Of a stretch of DNA of 64,000 nt, positions 1 to 8,667 are shown in pieces; the stretch's first letter is position 1; each line of letters starts with the position of its first letter. Under the pieces are notes generated by a model, which made no database searches, had not been told where the DNA came from, and worked only from the letters and a program-made list of their open reading frames with translations. The translations under genes and the position numbers were made by a program. The DNA is from SIAQ01 sp964484265 (GTDB lineage Bacteria; Planctomycetota; Planctomycetia; Gemmatales; Gemmataceae). The DNA lies in NCBI GenBank assembly GCA_964484265.1, contig CAZAFH010000021.1:1-64000 (forward strand), in the 5' to 3' direction.

Positions 1-500
1 AAATGGCCCTGCGGCGGGCCCTCGATACCGTAGGCCCAGTGCAGGCCGGTATTGAACCATTGCGGGCTGTTCGGCGCCGCCATCTGGTTGGCGAGCATGT
101 AGCAGGATTCATCGAAATAGGCGAGCGCGTCAGCCTCGGACGAGAAGTATCCGCCCTTCCAGCCCCAGTAGGTCCAGCAGCCGGCAAGTCGGCGGAAGAC
201 CTGGCGAGCATCGGATTCGCCGCCCATCTTGGCGCCGAATGCGGGCTTACCCCGCTGCAGCCAGACAGGCACGCCGGGTTCGTTGACTTTGTCGAGCGTC
301 AACGGCACGCCAGCTTTGCGAAAGTATTTCTGGGCGAGAATGTCCACCGCGACTTGCGACCAGCCCTCGGGGATTTGAATGTCCTTCATTTCAAATACGA
401 CCGAGCCGTCGGGATTGACGATTCGAGACGAGCGCGGCGTGAATTTTATGGAAGCGAAAGCATCTTTACCGGGATTGGTGAAGCGACGCGGTATTTGCAT
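1..500 (-). CDS. nrdJ: Adenosylcobalamin-dependent ribonucleoside-diphosphate reductase (class II), N-terminal part
   Basis: Reading the minus strand from the ATG at 500 gives 166 residues with no stop before the window edge, so the gene is cut off at its 3' side. The stretch NSPQWFNTGLHWAYGIEG (residues 144-161) is the hallmark N-terminal block of B12-dependent class II ribonucleotide reductases, which make deoxyribonucleotides in the cytoplasm. An AAGG about 10 bases upstream of the ATG supports the start. The radical and substrate cysteines and the C-terminal zinc region lie outside the window. The 170-codon plus-strand frame over the same bases is its shadow. Confidence 0.9.
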   Translation of the reverse strand, partial: MQIPRRFTNPGKDAFASIKFTPRSSRIVNPDGSVVFEMKDIQIPEGWSQVAVDILAQKYFRKAGVPLTLDKVNEPGVPVWLQRGKPAFGAKMGGESDARQVFRRLAGCWTYWGWKGGYFSSEADALAYFDESCYMLANQMAAPNSPQWFNTGLHWAYGIEGPPQGH

Positions 501-1089
501 GGTATCGTACCTTAAGGGAACAAAGAGATCACACACTTCCGTGAGAGCAAGTGCTGAATTCCCGTTCAGCAGTGCCGGATACTGTTCACCCTAACAGATA
601 TTCCTCACGAAGCAACTGTATAGTAGTCGCAATCGGACTTTTTTTGGGCCGAAACGAAGTGCATTTACCCATCATATGGACTGTCTCGGCGTGCGCGGAT
701 TTTCCGTCCTTTCTGTTGAGGTCGCGCTAAAAAAATCTTCTTATCGCAATAAGTTGGGCAGAATTTATGTAGAGATGGAAAAAATCTGATGAACGTGAAC
801 TATTCGCTCATGATAAAGAGTTCAAAAAGCGATTTTGAAAATTCTTGCCGCGCCATCTTGCCTACGTTCTCACACTGAGCCGTGATGAATTTTTGCTGGC
901 TGAAATGGCAAAATTTCTTGGTGATATTCCGATCGATACCGGTCATAACCGCAAATATAATATTAGGTTGCGTAATATTTATTCGCGGGGTTCGCAATGA
1001 GACAACGGCCAGCCTTGCCGCGTGAGCGGCGGGTTGAAGTTACGATTGCACATTCAAACTGCCGCTCACGCGGCAAGGCTCGCCAAGTA
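501..1089. other. Intergenic region between nrdJ and purB, partly AT-rich
   Basis: This gap separates the nrdJ start from the purB stop. It holds a small hairpin (arms 553-558 and 565-570) in the nrdJ 5' region, an AT-rich stretch at about 620-1010, and a long inverted repeat at 1011-1080. The only frame of note (800-997, minus) has no ribosome-binding site and no recognisable motif, and I do not call it. I looked for a clear cobalamin riboswitch or NrdR box and could not identify one by eye. Confidence 0.5.
1011..1080. repeat. Long inverted repeat, 20-bp perfect arms
   Basis: Arms at 1011-1030 and 1061-1080 are perfect 20-base reverse complements, with a further partly paired TTGAA/TTCAA segment inside. 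The hairpin lies just past the purB stop codon (1090) on the minus strand. It could act as a purB terminator, although no T-run follows, or be one of the mobile intergenic hairpins seen elsewhere in this window. Confidence 0.7.
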
Positions 1090-2490
1090 CTACATCGAAG
1101 CAATTCTTTTCTCCCAAAGATCGCAGAGTTCGCGAGTGCGATCGACGGACGCGCCTAGGTACTGGGCCGGGTCGTCTAGCACCGCGAGCTGGTCAGGCGT
1201 CATCTTCGCGAGGTAGCTGGCGATCGATGCGTCTTCGCGCAGCAGCTGCGATAGCGGGCGTTGCTGAACTCGGGCGTCGCGCGCCAGTACGCGCGCCTTT
1301 TCGTGAGCGGCGGGATGGCCATGCATCGCGAGCAACACATACAACGGCTCAGCGGTGATCGGGTCCTTGCCAGCGTCGAGCACTTCGCGCATCCGCCCGG
1401 CATCAGGCTCCACCGCCGCCAGCGTTTGGCTCAATCGCTGGATCGCGTATGCAAACGCGGCGACATGTTCCATCACGTATCGCATAGACGCGGAATTCGT
1501 CAGGTCGCGCTGATGCTCGGAAATCTGATCCATCAGCACCGTCGTCAATCGCGGCATGTAGGCTTTCCACATGCTTTTGACGTTCTCGAAATCCTTCGGA
1601 TTGACCTTGTGCGGCATCGTCGAAGAGCCGACGATTTGGCTATTCGGATCGCTTGCTTTCTTGTCGCGCAGCTCGCGCAACTCGCTGCGCTGCAGATGGC
1701 GGAAATCGTCGGCGATGTTGGCGAAAACGCCCCAGCATGCCGTCAGCGCGTAGACATAATCGGCGATGTATTCTGGCTGGGTGACCTGCGTCGAAATCTC
1801 CGGAGGAACGAGTCCGAGCTTGCGCATCAGCGCCGCCTCGACTTCCGCAGGCTTCGCGCTGAGCAACCGAAGCGCGTTATAGGCGCCGACCGCACCGGCG
1901 AATTTTCCGCGTAGATTCTTCGCGGCTTGCACGATCGCTTCGATCCGCTGCCCGACCCGTGAGACATACAGCGCGACGGCGAAACCGAACGTCATCGGCA
2001 CGGCGTGTTGTCCGTGCGTGCGGCCCATCTGCGGCGTGGCGGCGTGCGCTCGCGCCATCGCAATCAGCTGACGCTCGAGCGCGATCAAGTCCGGCACGAT
2101 CACTTCGCGAGTCACATCGACCAGACTCAACGCCCGAGCCGTGTCCATGATGTCGGCCGAGGTCGCGAACAGATGGACGTACGGCTTCGCCTCGGGGCTG
2201 ACGCGTTTGCCCATGCAATTGACAAGCGCACGGATGTTATGCTGAATGCGGCGTTCTTCTTCGTAGACCTCGCCGGGTGTCACCGCTTCCGCCGCCCGGG
2301 TGATTTCATCCGCCGCCGAACGCGGACAGACGCCAAGGTCGGCCAAAGTCTGTGCCAGGGCGGCCTCGACGCGCGCCAGATAACGCACCTGTGCGTTCTC
2401 CGAGACGTATCGGCTCAGTCTGGTGAAAAATGCAGTGTCCGCGAAATAATAGCGAGCATCAAACGGCGAAGCGGCATCAAAGGGATTCAT
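1090..2490 (-). CDS. purB: Adenylosuccinate lyase
   Basis: A 466-residue enzyme, full length for the family. It removes fumarate from SAICAR and from adenylosuccinate in purine synthesis, in the cytoplasm. The fumarate-lyase signature GSSTMPHKVNP is at residues 288-298, and the catalytic-histidine segment TPQMGRTHGQH is at about 152-162. Argininosuccinate lyase and fumarase share the fold, but the N-terminal layout and the MGRTHGQ block favour PurB. It stands alone on the minus strand, divergent from the kinase-like gene at 2791. Confidence 0.93.
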   Translation of the reverse strand: MNPFDAASPFDARYYFADTAFFTRLSRYVSENAQVRYLARVEAALAQTLADLGVCPRSAADEITRAAEAVTPGEVYEEERRIQHNIRALVNCMGKRVSPEAKPYVHLFATSADIMDTARALSLVDVTREVIVPDLIALERQLIAMARAHAATPQMGRTHGQHAVPMTFGFAVALYVSRVGQRIEAIVQAAKNLRGKFAGAVGAYNALRLLSAKPAEVEAALMRKLGLVPPEISTQVTQPEYIADYVYALTACWGVFANIADDFRHLQRSELRELRDKKASDPNSQIVGSSTMPHKVNPKDFENVKSMWKAYMPRLTTVLMDQISEHQRDLTNSASMRYVMEHVAAFAYAIQRLSQTLAAVEPDAGRMREVLDAGKDPITAEPLYVLLAMHGHPAAHEKARVLARDARVQQRPLSQLLREDASIASYLAKMTPDQLAVLDDPAQYLGASVDRTRELCDLWEKRIASM

Positions 2491-2790
2491 GTTTGGCTTG
2501 TCTCGGATGGTATGTACGAAGATCCTAATGGCTGGCCTTTTCTCACCCCGTTGATTCTATAGCGCGGGCAAAAAAGCACACCTACGTAGAAAGTGGGCTC
2601 CTGCGACACAAATTCAACTGGCACCTTCGTCGATTGAACTTCCACCGATTCAGCAGTTTAGGTCAACCACATTATTTTCGTAATTCGGAACAGCGTTTGC
2701 AGGTACTTATTTGATGGCAAGACCGTGACCAACAAATTCAGGCCCTGTCAGCCTTTTACGTTCTCGTTTCGGATAATCCGGGAGGTTCCC
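2491..2790. other. Divergent intergenic region
   Basis: A gap of 300 bases between the divergent purB and kinase-like genes. It should carry promoters in both directions. I see no strong hairpin or recognisable operator. A longer reading frame for the kinase-like gene begins at 2725 but has no ribosome-binding site. Confidence 0.4.
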
Positions 2791-3546
2791 ATGCATAGTG
2801 ATGTGTTGCTCAAGCGGTCTCACAAAGTGTCGATGTCACACATGGTCGAGGAGGCGTGCCGGCAATGGCAGGCCTGTCGGCAGCAAGCCTCGGTCCAGCA
2901 CGAGGCGGCGTTCAAGACTTCGCGCCCGTTTTCGATCGCGCTTTCGCGCGAGGTCGGCACGCAGGGAACCCTCGTGGCGCGGGAGGTCGGACAGCTGCTA
3001 GGCTGGCAGGTCTACGATCACGAACTTCTGGAACACATCGCGAAGGAAATGGGGCTGCGCGTCGCCTTGCTGGAAAGCGTCGATGAAAGACACCAAAGCT
3101 GGATGCGCGAAACGATCGGCGCCTCGTTGGCCTCGCTCGCGTCCGGCGGCAAGGCGCCCTGGGCGAGCGAAAGCTCCTTCGTCCATCAGCTGGTCGAAAC
3201 CGTATTGGCCCTCGGATCCCATGGGAATTGCATCATCGTAGGCCGAGGCTCGGCCGTGATCCTTCCGGCAGAGACGACGTTGCGGGTTCGCCTCATGGGG
3301 CCGATCAACGACCGAATCGCGACCTACGCCCGGATGCTCGGCATTTCCGAGCGCGACGCCGCGGAAAAAGTGAAGACCACCGACCTTCAACGAACGGAGT
3401 TTGTGCAGGACCATTTTTCCAAGGATCCCGCGGATCCGAGGAATTACGATCTGATCCTCAATGCGTCGAGGCTGACGGTTACTCAGTGTGCGGAATTGAT
3501 CGTCGAGGCGCTTCGCCGTGTGCAAACCCCGGCGACGAAGCAGTGA
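2791..3546 (+). CDS. Cytidylate kinase-like family protein
   Basis: A 251-residue P-loop kinase-like protein. The block SREVGTQGTLVAREVG (about 52-67) resembles the modified nucleotide-binding loop of the Cytidylate_kin2 family, and IIVGRGSA (about 148-155) and the acidic C-terminal region follow the same pattern. Family members are predicted nucleotide kinases, but the real substrate is usually unknown; this is not a standard Cmk. The start at 2791 is chosen because GGGAGG lies 5-10 bases upstream. Confidence 0.82.
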   Translation: MHSDVLLKRSHKVSMSHMVEEACRQWQACRQQASVQHEAAFKTSRPFSIALSREVGTQGTLVAREVGQLLGWQVYDHELLEHIAKEMGLRVALLESVDERHQSWMRETIGASLASLASGGKAPWASESSFVHQLVETVLALGSHGNCIIVGRGSAVILPAETTLRVRLMGPINDRIATYARMLGISERDAAEKVKTTDLQRTEFVQDHFSKDPADPRNYDLILNASRLTVTQCAELIVEALRRVQTPATKQ

Positions 3547-3564
3547 ACGGGATGTATTGCAGCG

Positions 3565-3570
3565 TATAAT
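3565..3570 (+). promoter_or_regulatory. Possible -10 box upstream of the M50 protease gene
   Basis: TATAAT matches the sigma-70 -10 consensus and lies about 100 bases before the protease start. No convincing -35 box sits 16-18 bases upstream. A tiny 18-codon frame (3602-3658) with a nearby GGAGG lies between; it could be a leader peptide or chance. Confidence 0.3.
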
Positions 3571-3671
3571 TCAGAAGGAGAGTCTTGGAGGTTCAACGAC
3601 CATGATGTACGTCGAGGGACCACTTCAGACTGACACCGCCCCGACTGTATCGCCCTGACGGGAGGCTCGAA

Positions 3672-4898
3672 ATGTTTACCATGCGTTGGAGGCTGTTTCG
3701 TCTGCTGGGAATACCGATCAGCGTGGACGCGAGCTGGCTGCTCATTCTCGCGTTGCTGACGTTGAGCTTTGCCGAGCGATTCCCGATTCTCTTGCACGAA
3801 TACTTTCCAGACGATGCTCTTCAAGCGTCGCCAGCGGATTTCTGGATCATGGGTCTGGTGACGGCATTGGCGTTTTTCACGTGCATCGTCTTGCACGAGT
3901 TCGGACACGCGATCGTGGCTCGCATGCGTGGGATGCCGATCAACGGTATCACCTTGTTCCTATTCGGCGGAGTCGCCGAGCTTGGCGGAGAACCGAAATC
4001 GGCGCTGACGGAATTTCTCGTCGCGATTGCTGGCCCGATCGTCAGCGCTCTGCTGGCGGTGATGTTTTTCGCCCTGACCGTGTTCGGCTTCCAGGCGGCC
4101 TGGCCTCACCCGATGGTCATCGTCCTGGGCTACTTGGCCACGATCAACGTCGTCGTGCTGATCTTCAACATGGTCCCGGCGTTTCCGCTTGACGGCGGCA
4201 GGGTGCTGCGTTCGATCCTCTGGGGCGCCACGGGCAGCGTTCGCCTGGCGACGCGCTGGGCCTCGGCCATCGGCCAGGCCTTCGCCTGGGTGCTAATCGG
4301 CCTGGGTGTGTTGCAGTTCTTCGCCCACAACTGGGTAGGCGGCATCTGGAGCGTTCTCATCGGCATGTTCCTGAACAGCGCCGCCAAAAGCGGATACCAG
4401 CAGGTGCTCGTCCGCCAGGCGCTGGAGGGCGAACCGGTGCGCCGGTTCATGAACCCGGACCCGATTGTCGTCGCGCCGACTCTTACGCTGCTGGAATGGG
4501 TCGAGGATTTCGTATATCGCCACCACCACCGATCTTTCCCGGTGGTGTCGAACGGGCATCTGGAAGGGATCATCACCACGCAGGTCTTGAACGGGATCCC
4601 ACGTGCTGAATGGTCTGAGTATATGGTCGGCGAAGTGATGGCGAACGACCTGGAAACGATTACCATAGCCGGGGATGCCGACGCACTCGAGGCTCTCGAA
4701 AAGATGAAACGCACCGGTTCGAGCCGACTGCTCGTCGCGGAGGGTTTGCGTCTCCTTGGTCTCGTCAGCGTCAAGGATCTGCTCCGCTTTCTGGACCTGA
4801 AACTCGAGCTGGAAGGCACGGACGACATCCCCTCGCAAGATAACAGACCCAATCGAGGCTCGCGCGACGGGAGTCTTGTGCATCAGAAGAACTTATAG
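3672..4898 (+). CDS. M50-family site-2 protease with C-terminal CBS domains
   Basis: A 408-residue integral membrane metalloprotease. The zinc motif HEFGH is at residues 75-79 and the second metal-ligand block MVPAFPLDGGRVLR is at about 167-180, with hydrophobic segments before, between and after them. The C-terminal third (about 250-400) reads as a CBS-domain pair (MNPDPIVV, then VMANDLETI), which in this family binds adenine nucleotides and may gate the protease. Such Rip3/SpoIVFB-like proteins cut substrates inside membranes; the substrate here is unknown. GGAGG at 3661-3665 supports the start. Confidence 0.9.
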   Translation: MFTMRWRLFRLLGIPISVDASWLLILALLTLSFAERFPILLHEYFPDDALQASPADFWIMGLVTALAFFTCIVLHEFGHAIVARMRGMPINGITLFLFGGVAELGGEPKSALTEFLVAIAGPIVSALLAVMFFALTVFGFQAAWPHPMVIVLGYLATINVVVLIFNMVPAFPLDGGRVLRSILWGATGSVRLATRWASAIGQAFAWVLIGLGVLQFFAHNWVGGIWSVLIGMFLNSAAKSGYQQVLVRQALEGEPVRRFMNPDPIVVAPTLTLLEWVEDFVYRHHHRSFPVVSNGHLEGIITTQVLNGIPRAEWSEYMVGEVMANDLETITIAGDADALEALEKMKRTGSSRLLVAEGLRLLGLVSVKDLLRFLDLKLELEGTDDIPSQDNRPNRGSRDGSLVHQKNL

Positions 4899-4909
4899 CT
4901 ACTTGCCTG

Positions 4910-5040
4910 ACCGTAGGCGTCACGCTCCGCGTGATGCATTTCTTCTGGCAGAAAACATAAATTTGTTTGCGAGCCGTGGGCGACTGATGAATTGAACAAC
5001 AACCGTAGTTTTTCTCCAGTCGCTCGCGCTCCTGGCTAGC
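4910..5040. repeat. Two intergenic hairpin repeats
   Basis: The first element, around 4919-4937, is a palindrome centred on CACGCTCCGCGTG that recurs at about 26827-26886 and 55688-55710. The second, about 4970-5040, is a worn copy of a hairpin whose right arm contains CGCTCCTGGCT and which recurs at 58164, 60019 and 62953. They fill most of the gap between the protease and the DUF2007 gene. Confidence 0.55.
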
Positions 5041-5090
5041 CGACTGGTTATGTGGCTTTATCCTTGCTCTTTTTTACGGGAGTCTGAATA

Positions 5091-5321
5091 ATGGATGCAA
5101 ATGAACCTGTCGTGGTGGCGACCACAACGAACTTTCCCGAAGCGGAAATCCTCAAGAACTTGCTTGAGAATGAAGGCCTCAAGTGCGAGCTCGAAGGCGA
5201 GAATCAAGGCAGCCTCACGGGCGTGCTTGGCATCAGCGTGATGGTGCGTGCCTGGGACGCCGACCGCGCCCGCAAGATCCTCGCCGCGCATGAACCCCGT
5301 GGGAGACACGCCGAAGCGTGA
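5091..5321 (+). CDS. DUF2007 putative signal-transducing protein
   Basis: A 76-residue protein with the DUF2007 pattern: an N-terminal strand, then FPEAEILKNLLENEGLKCEL, then a C-terminal VRAWDADRARKIL helix. The family is a small ferredoxin-like fold of unproven function, often called signal-transducing. A GGGAG lies about 10 bases upstream of the ATG. The methyltransferase starts 51 bases downstream on the same strand, so the two are probably co-transcribed. Confidence 0.8.
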   Translation: MDANEPVVVATTTNFPEAEILKNLLENEGLKCELEGENQGSLTGVLGISVMVRAWDADRARKILAAHEPRGRHAEA

Positions 5322-5372
5322 AAGCTCAAACACCAAACGTGGAAACTCATCAACACCAACCACGGAGAGACG

Positions 5373-6065
5373 ATGACCGCGACCGCCAAACCAGCCGATG
5401 CTGCCCCGACGATTCAGCGTGTCTTTAACACCAAGGACGAAACGAAGGCGTTCTACAACAAGATCAGCCACGTGTATGATCTGCTGGCCGAGCACAGCGA
5501 AGGACCGATTCGCCGGGTTGGTTTGGAGAAGCTCAATGTTCAACCTGGCGAGAAGGTGCTGGAGATCGGTTTCGGGACGGGCCATTGCCTCGTGTCGCTC
5601 GCTCAGTCGGTTGGCCCCACGGGTAAAGTGTTCGGGCTGGATCTCTCCGACCGCATGCTCGAAGTGGCGCGGGACAACCTACGCAAGGCAGGCCTTGCCG
5701 AGCGCGTCGAGCTGTCGTGCGGCGATGCCGCCAAGCTTGCGTTCTCGTCCGATTCGCTCGACGCGGTCTTCATGAGCTTCACGCTGGAACTCTTCGATAC
5801 GCCGGAAATTCCCAAGGTGTTGGACGAATGCAAGCGAGTGCTGCGGCCTGGCGGACGAATCATGGTCGTGGCGGTATCGAAGGAAGGCGAAGGCGGGATC
5901 ATCATCGATATCTACGAATGGAGCCATCGGCACTTTCCCAATCTGGTGGATTGCCGGCCGATCTTGGTGCGCCGATCGATGGAAGCTGCGGGATTCCGCA
6001 TCGAGAGCGCGGAGAAAAAGAGCATGTGGGTCCCCGTCGAGATCGTGCTCGGCGTGAAGCCGTGA
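5373..6065 (+). CDS. Class I SAM-dependent methyltransferase (UbiE-like)
   Basis: A 230-residue cytoplasmic methyltransferase. SAM motif I, VLEIGFGTG, is at about 62-70; the acidic GLDLSDRML follows, and a later block FTLELFD...VLRPGGRIMVV has the shape of motifs II and III. The N-terminal FYNKISHVYDLL is typical of UbiE/COQ5-like enzymes. The substrate cannot be assigned. It converges with the enolase-superfamily gene ending at 6077. Confidence 0.87.
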   Translation: MTATAKPADAAPTIQRVFNTKDETKAFYNKISHVYDLLAEHSEGPIRRVGLEKLNVQPGEKVLEIGFGTGHCLVSLAQSVGPTGKVFGLDLSDRMLEVARDNLRKAGLAERVELSCGDAAKLAFSSDSLDAVFMSFTLELFDTPEIPKVLDECKRVLRPGGRIMVVAVSKEGEGGIIIDIYEWSHRHFPNLVDCRPILVRRSMEAAGFRIESAEKKSMWVPVEIVLGVKP

Positions 6066-6076
6066 GTTCGATCCAA

Positions 6077-7273
6077 TCAATAATCCGCCACCGAACCGTC
6101 GCGCAGGCGGGCGCCGGGCCAGCGATACGATTGCGGGCGTTTGGCTTCCTCTTCGAGGCGTTTCTCATCGACCTCGACGCCCAGGCCGGGGCCTGCGGGC
6201 AGGCCGATGTAACCGTCGGCATCGAGTTTCCACGGCATGCGGGTCAGGCCACGCGGGTTCGCGCCGGCGTTGTCGGGGTAGAATTCGTGGATGAGGAAGA
6301 ACGGTATCGCCGAGGCCACGTGCAGACTCGCCGCGATGCCGAGGAAACCCGCCGTGCAATGCGGCGCGAGCGGCACGTGATACGCCTCGGCCAAGATCGC
6401 AATTTTGTGCATCGACGTGATGCCGCCCGTGTGGCAGCAGTCGGGTTGCAGCACGTCGAGGCAGCGCTGCTGAAGGTACGGGATGAACTCCCAAATCGTG
6501 CGATCGCGTTCGCCGGCCGCCAGCGGGATCGAGATATTCTCTTTCAGTCGTTTGAATACTTCGATGTTCCCTGGCACGGCCGGTTCTTCGATGAACAGCA
6601 CGTCGTACGGTTTCATGGCGTTGGCGAGCTGGATCAACGTCGCCGGCGGCACGGCCGAGTGCGCGTCGAACATGACGGCGCCGTTGGGTCCGACGCGCTG
6701 CCGGGCGGTGCGGATCGCGGTCAGCATGCGCTCGATGTCCGTGGGATTGCCGGTGTGATCGTAGATCCCGTGCGGCGGAACCTTGGTCGCCACGGGCGTG
6801 TGATACACGCGGATGCGATCGCGCGTCGGGCCGCCGAGCAGGCGATAGATCGGCGTGTTCCAGAGCTTGCCGGCGATGTCCCATAAGGCCATGTCGATGC
6901 CGGCGATGGTATGCACCATGAACGCCCCGCCGCGAATGTCGCGATGAGCCCGGTAGAGCTTCTGCCAAATGTGCTCGATGCGCGTCGGATTCTCGCCGTC
7001 GATCAGTTCGAACAGTGCCTCGGCAAGCGGCTTGGCGACGCGCGGATCGACGGCCTTGATCTCGCCCCAGCCGGTGATGCCGTGATTCGTCTCGATCTTG
7101 ACGAAGACTGAGGCATTGACCCAGGTCGCCCGCATGCGCGTGATGCGAATGCTTGACGAGCGGTCCACCACCTGCGCTGCCGGGTTCTGAGCTGCGGCAA
7201 CGGTTTGATTGAGCAGCGCGACGCCGGTAGCTACGGTGGCGGTGTTCTTCAAAAGGTCTCGGCGGGATTGCAT
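6077..7273 (-). CDS. Mandelate racemase/muconate-lactonizing (enolase superfamily) protein, Tat-type leader
   Basis: A 398-residue enolase-superfamily enzyme that begins with a twin-arginine-like leader (SRRDLLK at 3-9, then a hydrophobic run ending near AAAQ), so it is probably exported folded. The body shows the family signature AGIDMALWDIAGK, metal-ligand blocks MFDAHSA, FIEEPA and AGERDRT, and the catalytic-histidine block APHCTAG. The pattern is closest to sugar-acid dehydratases of the galactonate/mannonate type; the substrate is not certain. It has a close paralog at 9803-10936. Confidence 0.87.
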   Translation of the reverse strand: MQSRRDLLKNTATVATGVALLNQTVAAAQNPAAQVVDRSSSIRITRMRATWVNASVFVKIETNHGITGWGEIKAVDPRVAKPLAEALFELIDGENPTRIEHIWQKLYRAHRDIRGGAFMVHTIAGIDMALWDIAGKLWNTPIYRLLGGPTRDRIRVYHTPVATKVPPHGIYDHTGNPTDIERMLTAIRTARQRVGPNGAVMFDAHSAVPPATLIQLANAMKPYDVLFIEEPAVPGNIEVFKRLKENISIPLAAGERDRTIWEFIPYLQQRCLDVLQPDCCHTGGITSMHKIAILAEAYHVPLAPHCTAGFLGIAASLHVASAIPFFLIHEFYPDNAGANPRGLTRMPWKLDADGYIGLPAGPGLGVEVDEKRLEEEAKRPQSYRWPGARLRDGSVADY

Positions 7274-7400
7274 TGCTTAGCTCCATTTCGATGCTCTAAA
7301 TGTAACAAAAAGAGGCCGATCAATCCACGTTGACCGTTCTGATTCGGTCAGTTGTCATCAGTGTTCCGAATTGCTAAGTATTTTCAATAAGAGGAATGCC

Positions 7401-8090
7401 ATGAAAAATGCAATTGATGCCGAATTCGATCAATTTAATATTGTTGTCGTCGGAAAATTCAATCCGGCGATCTTTCATCCGATGTGGTATTCGGCTAATG
7501 GGCTAATTCGAAAGGAAGAATCGGAAACCGCGAATCTTGAATTAATTCACGAGAAAGTCGCGATTTTTACTATCGACTCGTGGTGTCGATTCCAAGTTAC
7601 AACCGACAGATTTATAGTTGAAACTCGTGACCTGACGAAACGTGAGGCTATAAGAGATCTCGCAGCCGGCACATTTGAGATTCTGGAGCACACGCCTGTC
7701 AGCGCGTTTGGATTCAACCGTGTTCGTACCTATCAGATGAAATCGGAGGCAGAATGGCATGCCTTTGGAAATCTACTTGCACCGAAAGGGCCGTGGGCTG
7801 CGATTCTTACAGAACCAGGCTTGCGGAATCTGGTGATAGAAGGAAACCGATCGAACTGCGAAGCCAAGTACATCCAAATCAGAATCGACCCAACGCTTGA
7901 GACCGGACCGTTCGGGATATCGATAAGAATAAATGAGCATCATGAGCTGTCCAATGCTGATCCACCAGTCGGCAGGGATGTTATTCCGACTTTTCTGAGG
8001 CGCCTGAGAGCTGGCCTGCAAGGATTCCTTGGGTACTCAAATGGCGTGCCACAGGACTTGTTTTCGTTCCGCGAGCGAACGGAGGGTTAA
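7401..8090 (+). CDS. Unknown protein 1 of a three-gene cassette
   Basis: A 229-residue protein I do not recognise as a named family. It has no signal peptide and no membrane segment. Near the N-terminus it has the motif GKFNPAIFHPMW, which looks conserved in character, followed by an alternating hydrophobic pattern suggesting mixed alpha/beta structure. GAGG at 7391-7394 favours the ATG at 7401 over an upstream weak start. Base composition is visibly more AT-rich than in flanking genes, suggesting transfer. The next gene starts 2 bases after its stop. Confidence 0.75.
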   Translation: MKNAIDAEFDQFNIVVVGKFNPAIFHPMWYSANGLIRKEESETANLELIHEKVAIFTIDSWCRFQVTTDRFIVETRDLTKREAIRDLAAGTFEILEHTPVSAFGFNRVRTYQMKSEAEWHAFGNLLAPKGPWAAILTEPGLRNLVIEGNRSNCEAKYIQIRIDPTLETGPFGISIRINEHHELSNADPPVGRDVIPTFLRRLRAGLQGFLGYSNGVPQDLFSFRERTEG

Positions 8091-8091
8091 G

Positions 8092-8667
8092 ATGCTAACG
8101 ACGGCTTCCAGAGATTTAGGATCGGACACGATTACAACCGGAAATGCTTCAAACCAGTTGGAGTGGAAAAGCACGGGTGAGCTTCCGGACGTTCTTCCGT
8201 TTATTTCAAGGAAACCGTCCTTGAATTCCGCTGATTTTGAAAACACTCATGAAGGTAATTCAACGTCAACAGCTCCTCCGCAAACAGTGGTTTCGCAATA
8301 TGTTTCTCCGCACCGTCGAGCGCTCTTGCCTTCACGTCGTATCCGGCCATTGCAACAATGGGAGGGTTTAGTGACCGATGTCGGCACCGATTCATTTTGG
8401 GCTGAATTGACAGATTTGACCGATTCAACTAAAGCCAATGAAGTCGCCGAAATTCTACTGGCGGAAATATCACCAGAGGACAGACCGCTGCTTGTTCCAG
8501 GGTGTGTCTTTTATTGGTCAATCGGCTATGAAATAAGCCGTGGCGGCCAAATCGAGAACAGGTCAGTGATCCGCGTTCGCAGAAATCCATTATGGTCGAA
8601 ACTTCAACTTGAGAGAATGAAAAAAGCCGGGAAGGATCTTTTCACGGAGTTACAGCACCAAAAATGA
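8092..8667 (+). CDS. Unknown protein 2 of a three-gene cassette
   Basis: A 191-residue protein of unknown family. The first 80 or so residues are polar and look disordered. From about residue 85 a compact domain begins, with WEGLVTDVGTDSFWAEL, then VPGCVFYWSIGYE, then SVIRVRRNPLW. This alternation of short strands suggests a small beta-barrel, which is inference. GGAGG at 8081-8085 supports the start. Its stop overlaps the start of the next gene (ATGA at 8664), so the products are probably made in fixed ratio. Confidence 0.75.
   Translation: MLTTASRDLGSDTITTGNASNQLEWKSTGELPDVLPFISRKPSLNSADFENTHEGNSTSTAPPQTVVSQYVSPHRRALLPSRRIRPLQQWEGLVTDVGTDSFWAELTDLTDSTKANEVAEILLAEISPEDRPLLVPGCVFYWSIGYEISRGGQIENRSVIRVRRNPLWSKLQLERMKKAGKDLFTELQHQK

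Noticed and set aside
800..997. 65-codon minus-strand frame in an AT-rich gap
   Set aside because: No ribosome-binding site, no known motif, and chance frames of this length are common in such a gap.
5717..6886. 389-codon plus-strand frame
   Set aside because: It lies antisense to the enolase-superfamily gene at 6077-7273, and the protein has no motif and a composition typical of a GC-rich shadow.
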